Both the position numbers and the translations under genes were made by a program. From Nocardia mangyaensis (GTDB lineage Bacteria; Actinomycetota; Actinomycetes; Mycobacteriales; Mycobacteriaceae), in contig NZ_CP018082.1 of assembly GCF_001886715.1 (NCBI RefSeq), forward strand, positions 5,394,001 through 5,458,000: 64,000 nt of DNA. The letters are read 5' to 3'. Positions 47,347-58,000 of the stretch are shown piece by piece (the first letter of the stretch is position 1; each line of letters begins with the position of its first letter). The notes beneath the pieces were generated by a model, which was not told where the DNA came from, searched no databases, and worked only from the letters and a program-made list of their open reading frames with translations.

Positions 47347-48348
47347 GTGAGTAGATTCTCCTTCGCGCGCATCCGTCCGGGTGCCCGTGCCGTCGTCGCC
47401 GCACTCGCGGTGGCCGGCCTGGTCGCGGGCTGCGGTGGCGCCGATTCCGGCAACGCGGACTCGACCAGCGGCGCACCCGCCACCCGCGTGATCACCGGAA
47501 CGGGGCTCGGAGACGTCGAGATTCCCAGCGAGCCCAAGCGCGTGGTCGCCGGCTGGCTGGTCGGCACGCTGCTCGTGGACATCGGCGTGACCCCGGTCGG
47601 CATGTTCGACGACCTGAAGAAGAACGCGAGCCCGGCCGCACTGGACAAGATCAAGGACGTGCCCTCGGTCGGCGGCGTCGAGACCTCGGTCAACCTGGAG
47701 AAGATCGTCGAGCTCGAGCCCGATCTGATCGTCACCATGTTCCGGCCCGGGATGAAGAACATCGAGCTCGAGTCGCTCCAGGAGATCGCGCCGACGGTGG
47801 CGATCGAGATCGTCGATCCGAGCCATGTCTGGGCCAACTACGCCAAGGTCGCCGACGTGGTCGGCAAGGGCGCCGACGCGACGATGAAGCTGTCGGACCT
47901 GGACAAGACCTGGGCCGACATCGCGATCAGCGACAAGGACAAGATCGCCGGGATCGGCGAGGTCGTCTACGCCGAGGGGTCCGCGCAGGCGGGCAACTTC
48001 CAGATCGCGACCAACACAGCGCTGGTCTACGAACGACTGACCAAGTCCGGCCTGACCTACTTCAGCGGTGCCGACCCGAAACCCGCGCGCTACAACCAGC
48101 AGATCTCGCTAGAGGATCTGTCGCGGCTGTCCTCGGCGAACGCGATCTTCTTCGAAGCCGACATCGACGGCAAGCCCACCGCCCGCACCCAGGCGCTGCT
48201 CGACTCGCCGGTGTTCAAGGCGCTGCCGGCCGCCGTGGCCGGAAACGTCTTCCCGCTGCGCACCCCCTACGCCTACACCTTCGAAGCCGCTGAGCTGCAG
48301 GCCGAGGACATCAGGGGCGCGATCGAGAAGTTCAAGCCCGCGGCCTGA
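47347..48348 (+). CDS. Iron-siderophore ABC transporter substrate-binding lipoprotein
   Basis: About 333 residues. Signal peptide ending in lipobox LVAGC (lipid-modified Cys near 29), then a class-III (FecB/FepB-like) periplasmic fold: IPSEPKRVVAGWLVGTLLVDIGVTPVGM and LEKIVELEPDLIVTM are typical. Captures ferric siderophore for the FecCD-type importer at 62783-64000. GTG 47347 has GGA six bases upstream; an ATG 15 bp earlier lacks a site. Confidence 0.9.
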   Translation: MSRFSFARIRPGARAVVAALAVAGLVAGCGGADSGNADSTSGAPATRVITGTGLGDVEIPSEPKRVVAGWLVGTLLVDIGVTPVGMFDDLKKNASPAALDKIKDVPSVGGVETSVNLEKIVELEPDLIVTMFRPGMKNIELESLQEIAPTVAIEIVDPSHVWANYAKVADVVGKGADATMKLSDLDKTWADIAISDKDKIAGIGEVVYAEGSAQAGNFQIATNTALVYERLTKSGLTYFSGADPKPARYNQQISLEDLSRLSSANAIFFEADIDGKPTARTQALLDSPVFKALPAAVAGNVFPLRTPYAYTFEAAELQAEDIRGAIEKFKPAA

Positions 48349-48359
48349 GGCCGCCCGAA

Positions 48360-48397
48360 GACGGCACCGGCGTTGCGTTGCGCGCGCCGGTGTCGTC
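48360..48397 (+). terminator. GC-rich stem-loop between binding-protein gene and NRPS gene
   Basis: GACGGCACCGGCG pairs with CGCCGGTGTCGTC (one mismatch) around about 12 bases, 11 bases after the lipoprotein stop. No T-run; may attenuate rather than stop transcription into the NRPS genes, or stabilise the upstream mRNA. Confidence 0.45.
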
Positions 48398-48459
48398 GCT
48401 TGACGGCGCGCAGTACCCGCACCACAGCTCTATCTTTCGACCGATGGGAAGTGACGAAA

Positions 48460-51400
48460 GTGACCGACAACGCGACGACGACCGGAAATGGTGGCGCCGG
48501 AGGACCTTTCGCACTCACCGCGGCACAACAGGAGATCTGGATCGGCTCGTCGATCATCGCCGACGCCAGCGGCTTCACCGCGGGCGCGATGCTCTCGATC
48601 ACCGGCGCGGTCGAGCTGGACCGGCTGCGGGCGTCGATGGCCGCGGTGCTGGCGGCCGCCGATCCGGTGCACATCGCGATCCGGGACGACGCCGACGGCT
48701 TCGCCCAGCAACACAGCGACCGACCGGTGCCGCTGATCACCGTCGACCTGTCCGGCGAACCCGATCCCGATGCCGCCGCCCGCACCTGGATCGACACCGA
48801 CATGGCCGTCCCCTACGACCTCGGCCGTGGTCCGTTGGCCCGCACCGCCATCCTCGTGCTCGCCCCCGACCGGGTGTTCGCCTACCTGTCGGTGCACCAC
48901 ATCGTCGCCGACGGCCTCTCCATCGCGACCATGCTCTCGGCCGTGATCGACGCCTACTACCGCGGTGGCGTCGCCTCGCCACAGCCGAGCTGGAACGCCG
49001 AGGCGCTCAGCGCGGCCGACCGCGCCTACCGCGCCTCGCCCCAGTACGCCGAAGACCATCGCTACTGGCAGAACTTCGTCGCCGACGCTCCCCCGGCGGG
49101 TGCGCTGTGCGGGTCGTCGATCATTCCGATCGGGCGGCCGAGCGAGGTGGAAGTCGTGGTGGCCGACGGCGTCTCCGAGCGCCTGTTCGCCCTGGCCGAG
49201 CAGTGCGGTGTCGGCACCTCGCGGGTGGTCTTCGCCGCCGCCATCGGCTACCTGTACACCGCCACCGGCCTGTCCGACATGACCGTCGCGGTGCCGATGT
49301 CGGGCCGAACCACCGCGCAGACGCGCGCCAATCTCGGCTCCACCTCCAATGTGGTGCCGTTCCGTGCCCGGCTGCTACCCGGTGACACCATGCGCACGGT
49401 CACCGCGCGCCTGCACGGCGAGCTCGCCGAGATCAAGCAGCACAGCCTGTTCCGTGGGGAGGCGATCAGCAGGCTGGCCCGCACCGGCGGCCGCACCGAA
49501 CGGCTGATGGGCGCGGGTGTCAACATCCTGCCCGCGATTCCGGTGCTGGCTGCGGGCGAGGATCTGCGGTGGTCGATCGAGCTCGCGTCGGCGGGTCCGG
49601 TGGGCGACATCGAGATCCTCATCCACGTCGACCATGGCGCCAGGCTGATCCGCGCCTTCCTGCGTGGCCCCCGCGCCGCGGCCGCCGAGTTGGCACAGCA
49701 CCGGCACGGCGTCGCCACCTACCTGGCCACCATCGACGCCGACGCCGATACCGAGATCGGTCCCGGATTCGCGGTGCCGGTCACCCGGCCCGCGCAGTCG
49801 GCCGGTCCGCTGGCGCCGCTGCCCGGTGTCGAGGATCTGTTGCGCGCGAGCGCCGATGCCACACCGAGCGCTGGCGACAACGCCCTCGCCCGGCTCGAGG
49901 TTCCCGCCGGTCTGCGCGCGCAGGCCGTCCGCGCTGCCGTCCAGGCCCTGGTCGACCGGCACGACAGCTTGCGCCTGCGCGCGACCGAACTCGCACCAGG
50001 GCTGTGGGATCTCGAGGTCCGGCCCGTCGGTGAGATCGTCGTCGAGCTGGCCGCCGACGCCGATCCGCGCACGCTGATCCGCGCCGAGGACGGCGCACTG
50101 CTCGCGGCCGCCTTCACCCCCGGAAACCTCGACAGCGCGGGCGAACTCGCACTGGCGGTGCACCCCTTCGCTGCCGACGGGTACTCCTGGCCCCTCCTGA
50201 TCGCTGAGCTGACGGCCTCGTTCGAGCAGCTGCTGGGCGGTGAACCCGTCGAGCTGCCCCTGCCATCGAGCACCCTGCGCGAGTTCGCCGAGGCCGCCGG
50301 TGCCGCGGCGGCCGAGCCGAGCGTCGTGGCCGAACTGCCGACGTGGCAGCGTGTGCGCACCGCCTCGACCCGCCCGTTCGCGGCCCGCGCCGCGGCCCTC
50401 GGCGCGCCCGGCGCGGCCGAGCCCGTGCACCGGGTGATCTCGATCGACAACTTCGTCCGCAACCTGGCCGGGCTCGCGGTCTGGCTCGAATCCGCGATGC
50501 TCGCCTCGATCGCGATGACCACCGAGCGGATGTGCGGCATCGACCGCCCCGACGCCGCCATCGTCGTCGACCTCACCCGCGACGGCCGGCAGCTGCCCGG
50601 TGCCGCGCACCTCGGCCAGGTCGGTCGCTTCGGCATCACGGCGCCGGTCGCGCTCGGACTGCGCGCCGAGGCCGCCGCCGCACTCGCCGAATCCCGGCAG
50701 CGTCTGCGCGAACAGCGCGACAACGGCACCGGATACGCCCTGCTGCGCCACCTCAACCCCCAGACCCAGCTCGCGCTCGACACCACGGTCGCCCCGGATT
50801 TCGCGGTGTCGGTGACCGATTTCGGCGCCCTCGGCCCGGTCGTGGTCGAGCTGCCCGCCGTGGCACGCACGGCGGCACCACTGGCCCTCGACATCGTGGT
50901 CCGCGAGATCGACGGCAGGTGCGCGCTGGAGGTGACGATCGAGGCCGACGACACTGTGCACGCCGAGCTGCTCGACGAGTTCGCACGGGTGTGGACCGAG
51001 ATCATCGACGAACTGGCCGAACTGGCCGCCGACCCGGCCAACCGGGTGAACCTGGTGCCCGCCGACCTGACCAGGATCGAGCTGACCGTCAGCGAGTTGA
51101 CCGCTGTCGAGTCCTCGACCCCGGCGGTGCTCGACGACGTCTGGCCGCTCTCGCCGCTGCAGCAGGGCCTGTACTTCCAATCCGCCTACGCCACCGATGA
51201 TTCGGCGGGTTCCGCCGACGTCTACACCGCCCAGTTCACCCTCGAGTTCGACCGCTACCTCGAACCGGAGCCGCTGCGGATGTCGCTGGCCGATCTGCTG
51301 CGCGGGCACCCCGCGCTGCGGGCCGGATTCGTCGACACCGGGCTGCCCGAACCGGTGCAGGTCATCGCCCGCGACGCCGAGGTCCGACTGCGGGTGGTCG

Positions 51401-54400
51401 ACCTGACCGCGCTCGATGCCGCCGATTCCGCGCAGCGGGTCGAGGCCGCGCTGGCCGAGGATCGGGCCACCGGCTTCGATCTCACCGCGCCGCCGGTGTG
51501 GCGGGCGACGCTGTTCCAGCGCGCGCAGACGGGTTCGCTGCTCGCGGTGAACCGGCAGTTCCTGCTGTGGGACGGCTGGTCCAACGGGCCGTTCATCGGG
51601 CAGCTGCTGGCGGGCTACGCCGCGCATGCCGCCGGGACCGCTCCCGTCGTCGAGCCGCACACCGCCTTCGCCGACTATCTGAGCTGGACGCGGGAACGCG
51701 ACATCGAGCAGGCCCGCCGGTTCTGGCGCGGCGCGCTCGCCGACCTGACCGAACCGTGCCTGGTCCGCCCGGACGCCTCGCTCGACGTGATGGTCAGCCC
51801 GCGGGTGCGCACGGTCTCGCTGTCGGTGGAGAGCTCCGCGGCGCTGGAGATGGTGGCCGAGCAGCATGCGGTGACGGCGAACACCGTGCTCAATGCCGCA
51901 CTGGCTGTGACGATCTCGCGCCTGCTCGGCCGCGCCGACATCGTCTTCGGCAACACCGTCGCCGGACGCCCGCCGGAGATCCCCGACATCGACAGCGCCA
52001 TCGGCATGTTCCTCAACACGGTGCCGGTGCGCGTGGGTCTTCGCCCCGAGCTCACGTCCGCCGAATTGTTCGCCCAGGTGCACACCGACCGGCTCGACCG
52101 GATGGAATTCGAGTATCTGCCGCTGTCGCGGATCATCGAGTCCACCGGGCACCGACAGCTTTTCGACGTGCTGTTCGTGCTGCAGAACTTCATCGACGAC
52201 GCGCGCCTCGGCGCCGAGCACGGCATCGTCGGTGGCAGCAGTCTCGACCACACCCACTACCCGCTGACCGTGGTGGTGACGCCAGGACCGCGGCTCACCG
52301 TGAAACTGGAATCGCGCCCCGATCTGGTCTCCGACACCCAGGCCCAGCACTTTCTCGACGAATTCACCGGTCTGCTCGAACGTTTCGCCACCGAGCCCGG
52401 CTCGCTCAGCGCACCGCTGGCGACCGTGGGCACCGGGGCGCTGGCCGGTGCCACGATCGCGGGCCACCCCTGTGCGGTGGGCACCGAGAGCATCGCCGAC
52501 CTGCTGGCCGCCCAGGCGCTGCGCACGCCCGAGGCCGAGGCGCTGGTGCTCGGCGAGCGTACGCTGAGCTTCGGCGAACTCGACGCCGAGATCAACCGGA
52601 TGGCCCGGCTGCTCAACCGCGTGGGCGCTCGACCGGAAACCTATGTGGCGCTGGCCATTCCGCGCACCATCGACATGGTCGTCGCGCTGTTCGCGGTACT
52701 GCGCACCGGCGCGGGCTATGTCCCGCTCGAACTCGAGCATCCCGACGAACGGCTGCACGCCATCCTGGACAAGGCCGCGCCCGGCGTGCTGCTGACCACT
52801 GAATCCGCCGCCGCCCGTTTCGCGGTCAACACGCCCACCCTGGTCCTCGACAGCGAGCAGGTGCGCGACCGACTGGCCGCGACCGATCCCGCGCCGCTGA
52901 CCGACGACGAGCTGGGCACCTTCGCGCGCACCAATCCCGACCGGCTGCGCCACCCGGCCTATGTCATCTTCACCTCCGGCTCCACCGGTGAACCCAAGGG
53001 CGTGGTGACTCCCTACGCCGGACTCACCAACATGCAGCTCAACCACGAGCGCGAGATCTTCGCTCCCGCCATCGAACTCGCGGGTGGTGGGCAGCTGCGG
53101 ATCGCGCACACCGTGTCGTTCGCGTTCGACATGTCCTGGGAAGAACTGCTGTGGCTGGCCTTCGGCCACAGCGTGCACGTGTGCGACGAGGAACTGCGCC
53201 GCGATCCGACCGCGCTGGTGAACTACTGCGACGTCCACCGCATCGACGTCCTCAACGTCACCCCCACCTACGCCGAGCACCTCATCGCCGAGGGCTTGCT
53301 CGAGCACGACCCCGCCACCGGTGCGCACCGGCCCGCGCTGGTGCTGCTCGGCGGCGAGGCGGTCGGCGTCGGAGTGTGGGACAGCCTGCGCGACACCGAG
53401 TCCACCTACGGCTACAACCTGTACGGCCCCACCGAGTACACCATCAACACCCTCGGCGGCGGCACCTACGACAGCCCCACCCCCACGGTCGGCAGGCCGA
53501 TCTTCAACACCGACGCCTACCTGCTCGACCCGTGGCTGCGGCCCGTGCCCGAGGGCATGATCGGCGAACTCTACGTCAGCGGAATCGGTGTGGCCCGCGG
53601 CTATCTGGACCAGCCCGCGCTCACCGCCGAACGGTTCGTCGCCGATCCGGCGGCGCCGGGACAGCGGATGTATCGCACCGGTGACCTGGTCCGGCTCGAC
53701 GCGGCGGGCAATCTGGAATTCCACGGCCGCAGCGACGACCAGGTGAAGATCCGTGGCTACCGGGTCGAGCCGAGCGAGATCGCCGCCGTGCTCAGCGGAT
53801 TGGCCGATGTCGAGCGCGCGGTCGTCATCGCCGACAAGTCCGGCGACACCGCCCGGCTGCTCGCCTTCGTCGTCCTGCCGCCGGACACCCCGCCGCAGCG
53901 CACCGACACGATCCGCGCTGAACTCGCCGACCTGCTGCCCGCCTACATGGTGCCCGCCGCCGTGACCGCCATCGCGACGATCCCGATGACGGTCAACGGC
54001 AAGCTCGACGTGTCGGCCCTGCCGATCAGCAGAGCCGACGGTGCGCGGACACGACCGCCGCGCACCATCCTGGAACGGGTGCTGTGCGAGACGTTCAGCG
54101 AGGTACTCGGCCGGGTCGCCGGTGTCGAGGACAGCTTCTTCGACCTGGGCGGGCACTCGCTGCTCATCATGACGCTGCGCCGCGCCCTGCGCGATCGCCT
54201 CGATCTCGACATTCCGATGGCCGACCTGTTCGGCTACGCCACCCCCGAGGCGTTGGCCGCCAAGATCGAGGGCCACGACGGTGGCGGCTTCACCCGGATG
54301 ACCGCGCCGGTGCTCACCCTGCGCCGGGGCGAGGGCGACCCGGTGTTCTGTCTGCCGCCCGGTACCGGGTTGGGCTGGCAGTACACCCAATTGACCCGCC

Positions 54401-55089
54401 ACATCCCCGGCGACGCGCCGGTGCACGCCATCCAGTCGCCCTACATCACGGGCGAACGCGAGGTGAGCACCGATCTGGGCGAGCTGGTGCGCCGCTACGC
54501 CGATCTCATCGAGGCGACCGCGCCCGGCCGCGACTACCGGCTGGTCGGCTGGTCGTTCGGCGGCAACGTGGCGATCGCGGCGGCGGCCGAACTGCGCGAG
54601 CGGGGCCACCGGGTGCCCGCGGTGGTCATGCTCGACTCCGCGGCCGAGGTGCCGCGCGAGTACCTCGAACGCGCCGCGCTGATCACCCCGGCCGCCGCCG
54701 CGCTGCTCTCGCTCGGCATCGCGGTGCCTCCCGCCGAGTTCGACTCGCTGAGCATCACCGACGCGACGGCCAGGGTCCGCGCGACCGAGACGTTCATGTC
54801 CACCTTCGATGCCGACACCATCGAATCCGTGATCTACGGCAGCGCGTGGAGTCTCGAGGTGATGATGCACGCGAAGTACCCGGTGTTCGACGGTGACGTG
54901 CTGTACGTCCGTGCCGCGGGTGCCGAGGCCGGCGCGCAGGTGCTGTCCACCGAGGCGGTCCGCCAGTGGGAACCGTTCGTCGGCGGCGAGCTGCGGGTGA
55001 TCGAGGTCCAGGCCGTGCACGTGCAGATGCTCGACCGCACCGTCGTCGACGCCTACGGACCGGAATTGGAACGGGAGCTGAACCGATGA
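48460..55089 (+). CDS. Siderophore NRPS, C-E(inactive)-C(inactive)-A-T-TE
   Basis: 2209 residues. First C about 12-440 with intact HHIVADG (near 145) and starter-like N-terminus LTAAQQEIW. Next an epimerase-like domain (about 460-840) in which HHxxxDG is HPFAADG and EGHGR is TRDGR: catalytic His and Glu lost. Then a C domain (about 890-1310, PLSPLQQGLYF) whose HHxxxDG is QFLLWDG: both His lost. A about 1370-1840: pocket D-M-E-N-L-G-L-I-N-K, the N5-hydroxyornithine code. T Ser near 1896 (GGHSLL). Thioesterase about 1960-2205 with GWSFGG (Ser near 2030). This is the release module. GTG 48460 with GGGAAG before; TGA overlaps the next ATG. Confidence 0.92.
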   Translation: MTDNATTTGNGGAGGPFALTAAQQEIWIGSSIIADASGFTAGAMLSITGAVELDRLRASMAAVLAAADPVHIAIRDDADGFAQQHSDRPVPLITVDLSGEPDPDAAARTWIDTDMAVPYDLGRGPLARTAILVLAPDRVFAYLSVHHIVADGLSIATMLSAVIDAYYRGGVASPQPSWNAEALSAADRAYRASPQYAEDHRYWQNFVADAPPAGALCGSSIIPIGRPSEVEVVVADGVSERLFALAEQCGVGTSRVVFAAAIGYLYTATGLSDMTVAVPMSGRTTAQTRANLGSTSNVVPFRARLLPGDTMRTVTARLHGELAEIKQHSLFRGEAISRLARTGGRTERLMGAGVNILPAIPVLAAGEDLRWSIELASAGPVGDIEILIHVDHGARLIRAFLRGPRAAAAELAQHRHGVATYLATIDADADTEIGPGFAVPVTRPAQSAGPLAPLPGVEDLLRASADATPSAGDNALARLEVPAGLRAQAVRAAVQALVDRHDSLRLRATELAPGLWDLEVRPVGEIVVELAADADPRTLIRAEDGALLAAAFTPGNLDSAGELALAVHPFAADGYSWPLLIAELTASFEQLLGGEPVELPLPSSTLREFAEAAGAAAAEPSVVAELPTWQRVRTASTRPFAARAAALGAPGAAEPVHRVISIDNFVRNLAGLAVWLESAMLASIAMTTERMCGIDRPDAAIVVDLTRDGRQLPGAAHLGQVGRFGITAPVALGLRAEAAAALAESRQRLREQRDNGTGYALLRHLNPQTQLALDTTVAPDFAVSVTDFGALGPVVVELPAVARTAAPLALDIVVREIDGRCALEVTIEADDTVHAELLDEFARVWTEIIDELAELAADPANRVNLVPADLTRIELTVSELTAVESSTPAVLDDVWPLSPLQQGLYFQSAYATDDSAGSADVYTAQFTLEFDRYLEPEPLRMSLADLLRGHPALRAGFVDTGLPEPVQVIARDAEVRLRVVDLTALDAADSAQRVEAALAEDRATGFDLTAPPVWRATLFQRAQTGSLLAVNRQFLLWDGWSNGPFIGQLLAGYAAHAAGTAPVVEPHTAFADYLSWTRERDIEQARRFWRGALADLTEPCLVRPDASLDVMVSPRVRTVSLSVESSAALEMVAEQHAVTANTVLNAALAVTISRLLGRADIVFGNTVAGRPPEIPDIDSAIGMFLNTVPVRVGLRPELTSAELFAQVHTDRLDRMEFEYLPLSRIIESTGHRQLFDVLFVLQNFIDDARLGAEHGIVGGSSLDHTHYPLTVVVTPGPRLTVKLESRPDLVSDTQAQHFLDEFTGLLERFATEPGSLSAPLATVGTGALAGATIAGHPCAVGTESIADLLAAQALRTPEAEALVLGERTLSFGELDAEINRMARLLNRVGARPETYVALAIPRTIDMVVALFAVLRTGAGYVPLELEHPDERLHAILDKAAPGVLLTTESAAARFAVNTPTLVLDSEQVRDRLAATDPAPLTDDELGTFARTNPDRLRHPAYVIFTSGSTGEPKGVVTPYAGLTNMQLNHEREIFAPAIELAGGGQLRIAHTVSFAFDMSWEELLWLAFGHSVHVCDEELRRDPTALVNYCDVHRIDVLNVTPTYAEHLIAEGLLEHDPATGAHRPALVLLGGEAVGVGVWDSLRDTESTYGYNLYGPTEYTINTLGGGTYDSPTPTVGRPIFNTDAYLLDPWLRPVPEGMIGELYVSGIGVARGYLDQPALTAERFVADPAAPGQRMYRTGDLVRLDAAGNLEFHGRSDDQVKIRGYRVEPSEIAAVLSGLADVERAVVIADKSGDTARLLAFVVLPPDTPPQRTDTIRAELADLLPAYMVPAAVTAIATIPMTVNGKLDVSALPISRADGARTRPPRTILERVLCETFSEVLGRVAGVEDSFFDLGGHSLLIMTLRRALRDRLDLDIPMADLFGYATPEALAAKIEGHDGGGFTRMTAPVLTLRRGEGDPVFCLPPGTGLGWQYTQLTRHIPGDAPVHAIQSPYITGEREVSTDLGELVRRYADLIEATAPGRDYRLVGWSFGGNVAIAAAAELRERGHRVPAVVMLDSAAEVPREYLERAALITPAAAALLSLGIAVPPAEFDSLSITDATARVRATETFMSTFDADTIESVIYGSAWSLEVMMHAKYPVFDGDVLYVRAAGAEAGAQVLSTEAVRQWEPFVGGELRVIEVQAVHVQMLDRTVVDAYGPELERELNR

Positions 55090-58000
55090 CGCGCACCGTG
55101 GCCACGCCGCCGAGTATCACCGGGAACATCGCGCTGCCGCTGTCAGCGGCGCAGAGCTCGATCTGGTTCGCCCAGCAGCTGCAACCGCAGAATCCGATCT
55201 TCAACATCGCCACGGCGTGCGAGATCCGCGGCGAACTCGACCGGGAGGTGTTCGACCGCGCGGTCGAGCACACCATGGGCGAGGCGAGCTGCCTGGCGAT
55301 GAACATCGACGCGGGCGGGTTCACCCAGCGCCCGGGTGCGCCGATCGCGCCGCTGGGCGAGGTCATCGATCTGTCCGGTGCGGCGGACCCGTGGGCCGCG
55401 TTCCATCGGTTCATGCACGACGACGTCACGCAGGTACACGACGTGTCGACCGGGCCGACCCTGCGCCACGAACTGATCCGCCTCGCCCCCGCCCGGCACC
55501 TGTGGTTCCTGCGCTCCCATCACGCGCTGATCGACGGCTACGCGGTGAACCTGGTGTTCCGCCGGGCCGCCCTGGTGTACACGGCACTGGCCGCGGGCCG
55601 CGAGCCGCGCGGCGGTTTCGGAGAGCTGGGGGAGCTGCTCGACGAGGAACAGCGCTATCTGGACTCCGCCGAGCATCGCGCCGACGCGGAGTTCTGGGCC
55701 GCCCAGCTGCGCGACATCGGTCCCGGCGTGGTGCTGGTGCCCGGTGCCGAGCGGCTGGCGCGGCGGGTTCGCTTCGGTGAGATCACCCTGGGCGCCGAGT
55801 CGTTCGCGCAGGTGAACCAGCTCGCCGAGGAGACCGGCTCGAGCTGGGGCACGGTGGTCACCGCCGCTTTCGCCGCCTATCTGGCCCGCCACACGGCCCG
55901 CCGCGACATCACCCTGGGCTACCCGGTGATGAACCGGCTGGGGTCGGCGGCGGCGCGCATTCCGACGATGAACGTGAACCTGCTGCCACTGGCGATCGAG
56001 GTGGATCCGTCGGCCACCCCGCGTGAGCTGGTCTCGCGCACCCACGCCGCGGTCACCAGAATCCAACCGCACCAGCGCTTCCGCGGTGCGCCGGTCGGCG
56101 ACGGTACCCGCCTGGCCGGTGGATTCGGCGACCGCATCGGCCCGGTCGTCAACGTGAAACCCTTCGGTGACGAGCTTCGTTTCGGCGCACTGCACGGCAC
56201 CATCCACTCGCTGTATCGCGGCCCCGTGCAGGACCTTTCGGCCACCATCTCGGCCACCACCAGCGGCGACCTCAAGATCCAATGCGACGCCGACGCCGAC
56301 CTCTACTCCGCCGAGGACCTGGACCGGCACCTGCGCGCACTGCGCCGCTTCGTCCGCGCCTTCGCGGCACCGGGCGCCGAATCCGGCTCGGACCCCACGC
56401 AGGTGCGAGCCGCTGGCAACCCGGTGACTGTTCGCACACTGCCTGTGGACGATCCCGACGAGATCACCCGGATCCGGGACGAGTGGAGTGGTGCGGGGGT
56501 CGCCGCCACCGCGTCCTCGGCTGTTTCCTTCGGTGCCGAGGCGACCCTGGTGGAGGTGTTCGAGACCTCGGCGTCGGCGGATCCCGATGCCACCGCCATC
56601 GTCGTCGACGGGCGGGCACTGTCCTTCGGCGAACTCGACGCGCACTCGAATCGACTGGCCCGGCACCTGATTCGCCAAGGCGTCGAGGTCGAGGACCGCG
56701 TCGCCCTGCACTTGGCATCCAGTGTGGAGATGGTGATCGCCATTCTCGCCACCTGGAAGGCCGGGGCGGCGTACGTGCCCGTCGACCCGACCTACCCCGA
56801 GGACCGGGTCCGGTACCTCCTCGACGACTCGGCCGCCGCGGTCGTGCTCACCGCCGCCGACATCAACGGCGCGATCGATGGACAAGCACGCGGTGACCGG
56901 AAGAAGGCCGACGGTTCGGACACGCCACATCTCGACGGGAGCGGTCGTGACCTGGCCGAAGGCCGGTCGGACACTGACGATGCGGCGGTGCCTGCCGCTG
57001 AGCGGCGGGGCGTGTTGTCTGCCGACAGTGCCGCCTACGTCATCTACACGTCGGGATCGACGGGCAAGCCGAAGGGCGTAGTGGTTCCGCACCGGGGACC
57101 GCTCAACCTCCTTCGTTCGCACCGGCATTACACGATGGATCTGGCCGCGGGCCGTCCGCTGCGGGTGCTCAACACCTACAGCTTCTCCTTCGACTCCTCC
57201 ATCGGGCCGCTGATGTGGATGCTCGACGGGAACGAACTGCACGCGCTGGGGCGCGATGCCGCGCTCGACGCGAGTGGGGTGGTCGGGTACGTGCGTGCGC
57301 ACCGGATCGACTACATCGACGCGGTGCCGGTGCTGATGGAGCAGTACGTCGAGCTGGGATTGCTCGACGGCGCGCATCGGCCCGGGCGGCTGGCCGTCGG
57401 CGGCGAGGCGGTGCCGAACCGGTTCTGGACCCGGCTGCACGAGCAGCGAGATCTGCTGGCGTTCAACCTCTATGGTCCCACCGAGGCCAGTGTCGACTCT
57501 GGTTTCGCGGTGGTCGCCGACGCGCCGGAACCCACGATCGGTCGGCCCACGCACGGCGGCAGGCTCTACGTGCTCGACCCGCTGCTGTTGCCGTGCGGTG
57601 TCGGCCGAGCCGGTGAGCTCCACATCGGTGGTCCGCAGTTGGCGCGCGGCTATCACGACCGATTCGGTTTGACCGCACAGCGTTTCGTGGCCGACCCGTT
57701 CGAGCCCGGGCAACGGCTCTACCGCACCGGCGATCTGGTGCGCTGGCGCGCCGACGGCCAGCTCGAGTTCATCGGCCGCGCCGATGACCAGGTGAAGATC
57801 CGCGGCTACCGCGTCGAACTCGGCGAAGTGGAGACCGCGCTGGCCCGCCACGTCGACGCCGAGCGCGTGCTCGCCGAGGTGCGTAGCGGCTCCAACGGGT
57901 CCATCCGGCTCATCGCCTACCTCGTGCGCCGCGACACCGAGTGGTCCGACGCCGAACTGGACACGCTGCGACGCAGGCTCGGCGACGAGCTGCCGGACTA

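Noticed and set aside
49375..55020. 1881-codon open frame on the minus strand opposite the second NRPS
   Set aside because: Same high-GC shadow; no start context and no recognisable motif, while the plus strand has full NRPS motifs.
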